Notes under the pieces: model-generated | Database searches by the model: none | What the model saw: only the letters and a program-made list of their open reading frames with translations | Told to the model about the DNA's origin: nothing | In this document: in pieces, positions 32,151-39,630 of the stretch | How positions within the stretch are numbered: the stretch's first letter is position 1 | Layout of the letters: every line of letters begins with the position of its first letter | From: Candidatus Dormiibacterota bacterium | GTDB taxonomy: Bacteria; Chloroflexota; Dormibacteria; Dormibacterales; Dormibacteraceae | DNA length: 64,000 nt | Reading direction: 5' to 3' | Assembly (NCBI GenBank): GCA_003169845.1 | Contig: PNAG01000017.1 | Location: forward strand, 62,001-126,000 | Translations under genes and position numbers: made by a program

Positions 32151-32163
32151 ATGGTAGTACGGT
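32151..32163. promoter_or_regulatory. back-to-back -10 boxes in a 26-bp divergent gap
   Basis: Minus strand TACCAT (32156-32151) ends 6 nt before GTG 32144; plus strand TACGGT (32158-32163) ends 7 nt before ATG 32171. Both transcripts would be leaderless and both -35 regions would lie inside the opposite gene. Confidence 0.55.
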
Positions 32164-32170
32164 TCGGGCC

Positions 32171-33856
32171 ATGATTCTGCGGCGTCTCTACCTCTACCTG
32201 GTGAGCGCCGCCGGCCTCGGCCTCCTGGCCGCGGGGCTCGCCCTTCTCGGCACCACAGTCCTGCTCTTCGTCTTCAACGATCCATCCGCCCAGGACAGCC
32301 GCACCCAGCTCGCGGGATTCACCGCGATGACCCTGGTCGCGCTGCCCGTGTGGGGCGTTCATTTCTGGTTCGCACGCCGCTACGCCAGGCGCGATCCGTA
32401 CGAGCGGGCCTCCGCGATCCGCCGCCTCTACCTCTATTGGGCGTGCCTCGGAAGCTCGATCGGCGTGTTGATAGCGCTGTCGATCACGATCGGCGATCTA
32501 CTGCGCCCGGAAGTCGAGATGTGTCTTTTTCGGGGCATTGACGCTCCCTGCCCCACGAGCCCGAACTGGCTTGCGACCTCGCAGGCCGGCTGGGTCGCGC
32601 TCGTCTTCCTCGCGATCTTTGCCTTTCATTTCCGGATCGCGGCGCGCGATCGTGCTGCGGTCGGCGAGACCGGCGCGTCCGCGACCCTGCGGCGCTGGTA
32701 CATGTACGTCGTCCTGCTCGTCGGATTGCTCGTGATGCTCAGCGGCGCGAGCACCCTCATCGAGGTCGCCTGGTTGAAGGCCATCAACAGCCCGCTCGGC
32801 AGCAACCTCTACCTGGGTGATAGCGCCGGTTTGCTCATCGCCGGCGTGCTGGTCTGGGGTTTCCACGCCCGCACCGTCGCGCAGAACCACCTCGCGGACG
32901 ACCGTCACTCCACCCTTCGCGCGCTGCAGGGTTTCATCGCCGTGGCGGTCAGCATCTCAATCGCCCTGTACGGCGCGAGCCAGATCCTCTACTACGCGCT
33001 CGCGCGAGCGCTCAGGGTGGACAACCCGGGAGGCGCCGGCAACGACATCCTCGGAGCTCTCGCAGCTCCGGCCTCGCTGCTCTTGGTGTACGGAACCGCC
33101 TGGTTCTTCGTGCGGCGACAGCTGGCGAGGGACGCCGCAGCACAGGAGGCCGACCGCCAGGCCGGCATCCGCCGGTTGTATACGAACCTGGCCACGCTAG
33201 TTTCGCTCGCCGCGTGGGCGATCGGCGCCGGCGGCCTGCTCTGGACTCTCGCCGAGCAGGTTGAGGCGCCGATCATCGGAGTCACAGCCGGCGAGTGGAA
33301 GAACCCGGTCAGCCTGTGGCTCACGTTGCTGGTCGTGGGCGCGGTCGTGTGGCTCGCGCACTGGCGGCAGGCGCCGTGGGCGGCCGATCGCCAGGCACTG
33401 CCGCGGCGCCTGTACGTGTGGGCGGCCCTGCTGGCCAGCGTGCTGGTGATCCTGGGCGCGGGCGTGGGAATGCTGGCGGCCGTGCTGAGCCAGGTGTTCA
33501 GCTCGCACCCCACTCTCGCTGACAGCGCGAACCTGGGTGCCGGCCACTACCTCGCGGTGATCGTGGTCGCCGCGGGGGTCGGCTTCTACCACTGGAGGGT
33601 GCTCAGGGCAGACGCTGCGGCACGGCCCCCCAAAGTCGTGGTCGAGCCGCCGCCGGCAGCGGCCGCGATCGTGACGGCTGCTCCGGTCGTCATCGCGGCA
33701 GCCGAGCCGGCGGACCCGCACACGCATCGCTACGTGCTCTCGGTGACCGACGCGACCGAAGACGACGTGCACCAGGCGCTCGCGAGCCTGCCGCCGCAGG
33801 CCGCCTACAAGCTCACCCCGGCTGAACAGGGCGCGGTACCAGTCGATGGCCGCTGA
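32171..33856 (+). CDS. DUF5671 repeat membrane protein
   Basis: The 561-residue protein has about 14 membrane helices arranged in repeated units. Each unit begins with an RRLYLY-type motif followed by a membrane helix: RRLYLYLVSAAGLG (residue 4), RRLYLYWACLGSS, RRWYMYVVLLVG, RRLYTNLATLVS and RRLYVWAALLAS. These are DUF5671 domains, found in Actinomycetota and Chloroflexota and without known function. The C-terminal part is soluble (about 470-561). The downstream gene starts 11 bp before its stop, so the two are coupled. Confidence 0.8.
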   Translation: MILRRLYLYLVSAAGLGLLAAGLALLGTTVLLFVFNDPSAQDSRTQLAGFTAMTLVALPVWGVHFWFARRYARRDPYERASAIRRLYLYWACLGSSIGVLIALSITIGDLLRPEVEMCLFRGIDAPCPTSPNWLATSQAGWVALVFLAIFAFHFRIAARDRAAVGETGASATLRRWYMYVVLLVGLLVMLSGASTLIEVAWLKAINSPLGSNLYLGDSAGLLIAGVLVWGFHARTVAQNHLADDRHSTLRALQGFIAVAVSISIALYGASQILYYALARALRVDNPGGAGNDILGALAAPASLLLVYGTAWFFVRRQLARDAAAQEADRQAGIRRLYTNLATLVSLAAWAIGAGGLLWTLAEQVEAPIIGVTAGEWKNPVSLWLTLLVVGAVVWLAHWRQAPWAADRQALPRRLYVWAALLASVLVILGAGVGMLAAVLSQVFSSHPTLADSANLGAGHYLAVIVVAAGVGFYHWRVLRADAAARPPKVVVEPPPAAAAIVTAAPVVIAAAEPADPHTHRYVLSVTDATEDDVHQALASLPPQAAYKLTPAEQGAVPVDGR

Positions 33857-34478
33857 CGGCCAGGGTCGTCAACTTTTCGATCTAGTCGACTGGCGGCGTC
33901 GGGTCGGCGACCTGTACCGGACCAGCGGTCCGGACGCGATCCCGCGCTTCAGGCAAGGACGCGACGAACTCTTTCGATCGCATGCGCAGTCGCCGATCGA
34001 GGCCGACCAGCGCAGCTCCTTCGCCGGCCTCCACTACTTTCCACACGACCCCGCCTATCGTGTGGAAGCGCGCTTCGAGCCGGGCGAGGGCTCGGAGCTG
34101 CTCATCGACACCGGAGGCGAGGACGGCGCCGTGCGCTATCGAAGAGCCGGCACCCTGATGTTCCGCCTCCACGGCGAAGGCTGCCGGCTGACCATCCTCA
34201 GCCTGGTCCAGTACGCCGGCGGTTTATTCGTCCCCTTTCGCGACGCCACGTCCGGTCGCGAGACCTACGGCGGCGGTCGCTATTTGTTCGACACCGCCAA
34301 GGACACGGATGGGCTGGTGCTCGAGATCACGCCCGGCTCGAGCGACGTGGTGATCGACTTCAACTACGCCTACAACGCCTCGTGCGCCTACAGCCCGCGC
34401 TGGGCGTGTCCACTCGCTCCTCCGGAGAACTTTCTTACGGTGCCGGTGCGCGCTGGGGAGCTTACCTACAAGAGCTAG
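33846..34478 (+). CDS. DUF1684 family protein
   Basis: The 210-residue protein shows the DUF1684 pattern: WRRRVGDLYRT, FRQGRDELFRSHAQSPI, F-x-GLHYFPHDPAYRVEA, then YAGGLFVPFRDATSGRETYGGGRYL and IDFNYAYNASCAYSPRWACPLAPPENFLTVPVRAGE. The strongly conserved NPYCAYSPR-like C-terminal block has Cys residues that may bind metal, but the function of the family is unknown. It overlaps the upstream membrane protein gene by 11 bp. Its stop overlaps the convergent LLM gene's stop in a shared CTAG. Confidence 0.9.
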   Translation: MAADGQGRQLFDLVDWRRRVGDLYRTSGPDAIPRFRQGRDELFRSHAQSPIEADQRSSFAGLHYFPHDPAYRVEARFEPGEGSELLIDTGGEDGAVRYRRAGTLMFRLHGEGCRLTILSLVQYAGGLFVPFRDATSGRETYGGGRYLFDTAKDTDGLVLEITPGSSDVVIDFNYAYNASCAYSPRWACPLAPPENFLTVPVRAGELTYKS

Positions 34479-35431
34479 GCGGCAGCGTGGGTCTTGTTCA
34501 CGACCTTGATCAGCTCGCCGACGCGCGCGATCGACTCAACTGTGCCGTAGATGTTGTTGTTGAACGTGAAGCCGGTGAACCCAGCGTCCATGTACTGGCC
34601 GATCACCTCGGCAGCCTGGGGCACCGTCGTGACCCTGGCCATGGCGCGCCGCTCCGGGGTGAGGCTGTCGAGGATTGCCTTGCCGTCCTTTTCGTTTTCC
34701 ACGAGTACCAGGCCGACGCCCAGGGTCAGCTGCACCTCGGAAGGATCCCGTTTGACCGCCTCGCAATGCTCGTAGAAGATCTGCTTCTTTCGCTTCAGCT
34801 CCTCAAGGCTCGCGGCAAACCAGTGGCCGATATCACCATGCTGGGCGAGCAAGCGCAGCGTTCGCCGCTCGCCGGTGCCGCCGATCAGGATCTTCGGTCC
34901 CCCGGGTTGTAGAGGTCGCGGGACGTTCAGCGCGCGGTCGATCTTGTAGTACTTGCCTTCGAACGACGGGCGGTCCTTGGTAAACATCAGCTTGGCGATC
35001 GTCAGCGCCTCATCGAGGCGGTCCATGCGCTGGCCGATGGGCGGAAACTCAGCGCCGTAGCCCTTGTGCTCGTCCTCATTCCAGGCGGCGCCGATGCCGA
35101 GGATGGCGCGCCCGTGGGAGATCACGTCGAGCGTCGTCACCTGCTTGGCGAGGATCGCCGGGTTGCGATAGGTCACACCCGTGACGAGCGTGCCGAGCTT
35201 CACGCGGGACGTTGTCGCGGCGAGGGCCCCGAGGGTCGTATACGCCTCCATCATCGGGTCCGTCTCCGGACCTAACCCACGGATCTGATAGAAGTGGTCC
35301 ATCACGGTCACGAGGTCGAAGCCGGCCTTCTCGGCCGCCTTCGCCTGTTCGACCACGTGGTCGAAAAGCCGGTCCTTGGGCACACCGGGATAGGTGTAGT
35401 TGGGCATGTGGAATCCAAAAAGTGCGTTCAT
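34475..35431 (-). CDS. LLM-class, probably F420-dependent oxidoreductase
   Basis: The 318-residue protein matches the TIGR03560-type luciferase-like monooxygenase fold: FGFHMPNY, AEKAGFDLVTVMDHFYQIRGLG, LGALAATTSRVKLGTLVTGVTYRNPAILAKQVTTLDVISHGRAILGIGAAWNEDEH, and ILIGGTGERRTLRLLAQHGDIGHWF. Such enzymes in this branch usually use coenzyme F420 rather than FMN; substrate is unknown. ATG 35431 was chosen; TTG two codons earlier is also possible. It implies that the organism makes F420. Confidence 0.85.
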   Translation of the reverse strand: MNALFGFHMPNYTYPGVPKDRLFDHVVEQAKAAEKAGFDLVTVMDHFYQIRGLGPETDPMMEAYTTLGALAATTSRVKLGTLVTGVTYRNPAILAKQVTTLDVISHGRAILGIGAAWNEDEHKGYGAEFPPIGQRMDRLDEALTIAKLMFTKDRPSFEGKYYKIDRALNVPRPLQPGGPKILIGGTGERRTLRLLAQHGDIGHWFAASLEELKRKKQIFYEHCEAVKRDPSEVQLTLGVGLVLVENEKDGKAILDSLTPERRAMARVTTVPQAAEVIGQYMDAGFTGFTFNNNIYGTVESIARVGELIKVVNKTHAAA

Positions 35432-35632
35432 ACCCAACAGGAACTTGCGATTGCCGCCCGATCATTCCGTAACGCGCAAATGTCGACCGCAACTCCAACT
35501 CGGCCAGCGACACCATCCGACCGTTCGTGATCACGATGGGGCCGGTCTGGGCGCTGGTGATCTGGGCGGCCACGGTGATTCTGAAGAGGCAGCGTTAGGC
35601 CGCTCGTTTTCGCGCAGCCATAGATAGAATTT

Positions 35633-36568
35633 GTGGCTACGGCCTTGGCCATAGACGAATCACGTAACGGCAAGCCCAGCGGGATCCAGCTGGTGCAGGT
35701 CGAGGGCTTCCTCGAGGTGGCCCGCAGGGGCAGCGTCAGCCGGGCCGCGGAAGCCCTCTTCATCACCCAGCCGACGCTGACGGCGCGCCTTCACGGCCTC
35801 GAACGAGAGCTCGGCACCCCCCTCTTCCTGCGCACTCCACACGGCATGCGTTTGACCGACGCCGGGCGGGCCTGGATCCCATTTGCCGAGCGGGCTCTGC
35901 GAGCCCTGGTCGACGGCAGGGATGCGCTCGAGCAGGTGATGACGGCCTCGGCGGGCCACCTCATGATCGCGGCGGCCCCGGCGGTGAGCACCTACGTCCT
36001 GCCCGAGCTGCTCGAGCGATTCGTGGCGAAGCACCCCAGGGTCGAGGTGTCGGTTCGGACCGGCCATTCCGAGGACGTGGTCGACCTGGTGGTGCGCGAT
36101 GAGGTGCAGCTCGGACTGGGCCGTACCATCCGCCATCCGGACCTCGAGCTCCGGCCATTTCACACCGAGGTGCTCGTCCTCGTCTGCGCGCCCGACCACC
36201 CTTTCACCAAGCGGGACGCAGTCGCGCTGGCCGAGGTCGCCGCGGAAAAGCTGATCATGTTCGACCGCACGTCGAGCTACTACGAAATCACGCAGGGCGC
36301 CTTTCTGTCAGCCGGCGTGAAGCTCCGAGGATTGATGGAGCTCGACTCGATCGAAGCCGCTAAGAAGATGGTGGAACGGGGGCTCGGGGTTGCACTCCTG
36401 CCCGCCACCGCGGTCGCACGCGAGGCTGCAGGCGGAACGCTGGCGGTCGTTGCGATGACGGATGCACCGCCCATGCACAACTCGATCGTGGTCTTCCGGC
36501 GCAGGGATGCAGGCGAGCCAGAAGGCATCGTGGCCGCATTCCTCGAATTGATAGAAACGCGCGCCTGA
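35633..36568 (+). CDS. LysR-family transcriptional regulator
   Basis: The 311-residue protein has an N-terminal winged HTH (QLVQVEGFLEVARRGSVSRAAEALFITQPTLTARLHGLERELGTPLFLRTPHGMRLT, about 18-75) and a periplasmic-binding-like effector domain. GTG 35633 is preceded by TAGATA at 6 nt. It lies directly upstream of the isocitrate-lyase-family gene in the same direction, with a putative LysR-type operator in between (36591-36645). It therefore probably controls that enzyme in response to a pathway intermediate. This coupling is inferred from position and the inverted repeat. Confidence 0.9.
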   Translation: MATALAIDESRNGKPSGIQLVQVEGFLEVARRGSVSRAAEALFITQPTLTARLHGLERELGTPLFLRTPHGMRLTDAGRAWIPFAERALRALVDGRDALEQVMTASAGHLMIAAAPAVSTYVLPELLERFVAKHPRVEVSVRTGHSEDVVDLVVRDEVQLGLGRTIRHPDLELRPFHTEVLVLVCAPDHPFTKRDAVALAEVAAEKLIMFDRTSSYYEITQGAFLSAGVKLRGLMELDSIEAAKKMVERGLGVALLPATAVAREAAGGTLAVVAMTDAPPMHNSIVVFRRRDAGEPEGIVAAFLELIETRA

Positions 36569-36590
36569 CCTGTTTCCTGCATCGGATTTC

Positions 36591-36645
36591 TCGATAGCTT
36601 TGATCAGATCTATCAATTGGACTTATACAGGTCTGCTTGATAGCG
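36591..36645 (+). promoter_or_regulatory. LysR-type operator and promoter of the isocitrate-lyase-family unit
   Basis: GATAG (36593-36597) and CTATC (36610-36614) form an inverted repeat around the palindrome TGATCA (36601-36606), and a further GATAG lies at 36640-36644. Overlapping it, TTGATC (36600-36605), an 18-nt spacer and TATACA (36624-36629) form a plausible promoter. The repeat thus covers the -35, as at LysR activation sites. Confidence 0.5.
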
Positions 36646-36653
36646 TCTGGCTC

Positions 36654-36752
36654 GTGGACAGTCACGAACCGTCGCGGGAGCTCGAGACGGAGCCTTCAGC
36701 ACACGAGTGCGAATGCCCCGAACCCTGCAACTGCGACCACGAAAACGAATAG
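36654..36752 (+). CDS. possible Cys-rich micropeptide (32 aa)
   Basis: A short frame from GTG 36654 encodes 32 residues, ending HECECPEPCNCDHENE. Four cysteines (CxCxxxxCxC) with flanking His and acidic residues form a possible metal site. It lies between the promoter at 36600-36629 and the lyase gene, ending 22 bp before that gene's ATG, so it would be made from the same transcript. There is no ribosome site, and the start lies 24 nt after the -10 box. It could be a metal-sensing leader peptide, a small zinc protein, or chance. No family is recognised. Confidence 0.35.
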   Translation: MDSHEPSRELETEPSAHECECPEPCNCDHENE

Positions 36753-36774
36753 CTCGAAACCGAAGGAGGGCCTG

Positions 36775-37902
36775 ATGGACCTTGTCTCCACGCCCCTGCT
36801 CCCGCAGGGGTTGAAAGTCCCGGCGTCGCGCAACGAGGACCCAAGCAAGCGCTTGCGCCGGCTGCTGGCGAGCAAGCCGTACGTATTCGGCCCGGGCGTG
36901 TACGACCCGATGGGGGCCGAGCTCGTCATGTACCACGGCTTCGACGCCGTGTATTTCAGCGGCTACTCCTTCGCCATCGGCCACCTCGGCACCACCGACA
37001 TGGACCTGTACTCGTCGGTCGAGATCGCCGACGGCGCGCGGCGCACGGTCAGCGCGCTGCGCAAGTTCCAGCTCACGATGGCGACCGGTGACCCGGAGAA
37101 GGAGGTGCCTCCGGTCCACCTCGAGATTCCGCCGGTCGTCGTGGACATGGACGCCGGCTACGGAAACCTGTTCAACGTGCAGCGCACAGTCGACCTGTAT
37201 GTGCGCGCCGGAGTGGCAGCGGCCCACCTCGAGGACCAGGTGATGCCGAAACGGTGCGGTCACATCGCCGGGAAAGCTTTGATCTCGGCCGGCGAGTTCG
37301 TCGGCAAGCTCAAGATGATGCGGGCCGCGGCAGACGACCTCGGGCACCCGGACTTCGTCATCATCGCCCGCACCGACGGCGTCTCGGCCAGCGAAGCGCC
37401 TGAGTCGAAGCGAGGCATAGAGCTCGCGATCGACCGCGGGCTTCGCTACCTCGACAGCGGAGTTCCCGACCTCCTCTGGTGCGAGTTCCCCACTGCGGAG
37501 CGCGGGCCCACGGAGAAGTTTTGCGCTGAGATTCGAAAGCGGTTTCCAAAGGCTCGGTTTGCCTTCAACTACTCGTCATCCTTCAAGTGGCACAACGAGA
37601 AGGACCCGATCACCTGGGACGACCTGGGCGAGCTGGGCGTCGGCTTCATATTCATCACGCTTGCTCTCCAGCACGCCGCCGGGCACGGCATGTCGGTGCT
37701 GCTGCGCGACCTCAAGCAGGACAAAGAGCAGGGCTACATGGCGCTGCAGCGCCAGGAGTGGGCCGCCGGCGCTGACATTCCTACCCGGAGCCACCATCTG
37801 TTCACCGGCGTGCCGTATCACCAGCACGTCGGCCAGGAGTACGGCGCAACCCGCCTGAGCCAGGAGATGGACGAGCACGTCGAGGTGTCGAAAGTAGTCT
37901 GA
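36775..37902 (+). CDS. isocitrate lyase/PEP mutase superfamily enzyme
   Basis: The 375-residue protein has the superfamily beta-barrel with metal-binding DMDAGYGN, the catalytic cysteine loop KRCGH (isocitrate lyases have KKCGH), a following IARTDG motif and WCEFPT. It is shorter than classical AceA (about 430) and could be an isocitrate or methylisocitrate lyase or a related acid lyase; the sequence does not decide. No malate synthase gene is in the window. GGAGG (36765-36769) lies 5 nt before ATG 36775. The LysR gene upstream is the likely regulator. Confidence 0.85.
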   Translation: MDLVSTPLLPQGLKVPASRNEDPSKRLRRLLASKPYVFGPGVYDPMGAELVMYHGFDAVYFSGYSFAIGHLGTTDMDLYSSVEIADGARRTVSALRKFQLTMATGDPEKEVPPVHLEIPPVVVDMDAGYGNLFNVQRTVDLYVRAGVAAAHLEDQVMPKRCGHIAGKALISAGEFVGKLKMMRAAADDLGHPDFVIIARTDGVSASEAPESKRGIELAIDRGLRYLDSGVPDLLWCEFPTAERGPTEKFCAEIRKRFPKARFAFNYSSSFKWHNEKDPITWDDLGELGVGFIFITLALQHAAGHGMSVLLRDLKQDKEQGYMALQRQEWAAGADIPTRSHHLFTGVPYHQHVGQEYGATRLSQEMDEHVEVSKVV

Positions 37903-37933
37903 GGTCGGCTACCCCGTAACCTTGTTGCGGGGC

Positions 37934-39622
37934 ATGATCCTTTTTCCATTTCGGTACCTTCGGTGGCTGGTCTCCAGCGTGCGCCGCTCGTTGGGCAAGC
38001 CGCCTGGATATGTCGTCTTCGTCCTCGAGCAGGACCTGCCGGCGCTTCCGGACCCGCCCCGCCCGCTCTGGCAGCGATTCACCTCCCGACCGCGCCTGAG
38101 CATCAGGGAGCTGGGCGAGCGGTTCGATCTCATCGCCAATGATCCGCGGATCAAGGGCGTGGTTCTGCATCTCCGGCCCGTGGGCATGTCGATGGCGACG
38201 CTTCAGGACCTGAGAGAGCTGGTCGGCAGGCTCCGGCAGTCCGGTCGCCGGGTCGTGGCGTGGGCGCCCTTCTATACGACGGGCACGTACTACCTGGCGT
38301 GCGCGTGCGATGAGATCCTCCTCATGCCTGTTGGCACGGTGCAGCCGCTCGGCTTCGCCAGCACGGGCATGTTCCTTCGCGACGGCCTCGCCAGGTTCGG
38401 CATCGAGGCTGACTTCGTGCAGATCTCGCCCTACAAATCCGCCGTCGACGTCCTGACAAAGTCTCAAATGTCGGGCGAGCTGCGAGAGCAGGTGACGTGG
38501 CTGCTCGACTCGCAGCACAAGGAGCTCTTGAGCGCGATCGGCAAGGGCCGCGTGCTAGACGAAGAAGGCGCGCAAGCACTGGTCGACGGTTCTCCCTACG
38601 GCGACGACGCGGCGATCGAGAATCGCGTGGTCGACGCGGTGATCCCCGAAGAGGCACTGGCCGAAAGGCTCGCCCAGGGAACCGGCTCTCCAGTCGTGAT
38701 CGGCACGTGGGAGCGAGCGCGCACCAAGATGCGCACACCAGCGCCAATGCTTGGGCGCGGCAGGTACGTGGCGGTGCTGCGGATCGAGGGCACGATCATC
38801 GACGGGCGCTCGGGCAAGCTTCCGGTCAAGCCGCCGATCGAAATCCCGCTCGTCGGCGATGATCGCGCGGGCGACCTGACAGTCGTGCAGGCGGCGCGCC
38901 TTGTTGCGAGCGACAAGCGCGCAGCGGCCGTGGTTCTGTACGTCAACTCGCGAGGTGGTTCTGCCACCGCTTCTGAGGCCATGCGGCAGGCGCTCAACGC
39001 GATCGCCGCGCGCAAACCGCTCGTCGTCGCAATGGGTCCTGTCGCCGGGTCGGGCGGTTACTGGGTCTCGACGCCGGCCAGCTGGATCGTCGCCCGCCCG
39101 GGCGCTCTCACCGGGTCGATCGGAGTGCTCACTGGGAAGATCGTGACCAGCGGCATGTGGTCGAAGCTGATGTTCAGCCGGGAGACCGTCGCGTTCGGGC
39201 AGCATGCGACGATCGAGAGTGACGACAGGCCGTACAGCGACGAGGAGCGCGGGATCGTGACAAGCGAGATCGACCGCGTCTACAAGCTGTTCCTGGAGGT
39301 CGTCGCCAAAGCCCGGAGGATGTCTCCGGAAGAAGTCCATCCGATTGCAGCGGGTCGCGTGTGGACCGGTCGGCAGGCGTTCGAGCGGAAGCTGGTGGAC
39401 GAGCTGGGCGGCTTCGATGCGGCGGTGCGCAAGGCGCGGACGCTGGCCGGCCTGCCGGACACCGCACGGGTGCGGGAGTCACGGGCGCCGAAGCGAATGA
39501 TCCCGCCGCCCGCAACCGCGGGCGCGGCGGGCTATTTCGGATACTTGCTGGAAGGAGCCGCGCTGCTGAGCAGGGCGCCGGCGCTGGCAGTGATGGAATA
39601 CCTGCCGGGAGAGCTCACCTAG
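37934..39622 (+). CDS. sppA: signal peptide peptidase SppA (67K type)
   Basis: The 562-residue protein has an N-terminal membrane helix, two tandem S49 domains and the Ser/Lys dyad split over them: K168 in SPYKSAVDVLTK and S373 in GPVAGSGGYWVS. Spacing between the two (205) agrees with E. coli SppA (200). It digests cleaved signal peptides in the membrane. ATG 37934 is taken; a TTG at 37922 in frame adds four residues. It is followed by the convergent dehydrogenase gene after 8 bp. Confidence 0.9.
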   Translation: MILFPFRYLRWLVSSVRRSLGKPPGYVVFVLEQDLPALPDPPRPLWQRFTSRPRLSIRELGERFDLIANDPRIKGVVLHLRPVGMSMATLQDLRELVGRLRQSGRRVVAWAPFYTTGTYYLACACDEILLMPVGTVQPLGFASTGMFLRDGLARFGIEADFVQISPYKSAVDVLTKSQMSGELREQVTWLLDSQHKELLSAIGKGRVLDEEGAQALVDGSPYGDDAAIENRVVDAVIPEEALAERLAQGTGSPVVIGTWERARTKMRTPAPMLGRGRYVAVLRIEGTIIDGRSGKLPVKPPIEIPLVGDDRAGDLTVVQAARLVASDKRAAAVVLYVNSRGGSATASEAMRQALNAIAARKPLVVAMGPVAGSGGYWVSTPASWIVARPGALTGSIGVLTGKIVTSGMWSKLMFSRETVAFGQHATIESDDRPYSDEERGIVTSEIDRVYKLFLEVVAKARRMSPEEVHPIAAGRVWTGRQAFERKLVDELGGFDAAVRKARTLAGLPDTARVRESRAPKRMIPPPATAGAAGYFGYLLEGAALLSRAPALAVMEYLPGELT

Positions 39623-39630
39623 AACCCGCG

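Noticed and set aside
35527-35598. 23-codon hydrophobic micro-ORF (ITMGPVWALVIWAATVILKRQR) between the LLM and LysR genes
   Set aside because: It looks like a tiny membrane peptide, but it has no ribosome site or -10 box at the leaderless distance and could be chance. Conservation data would be needed.
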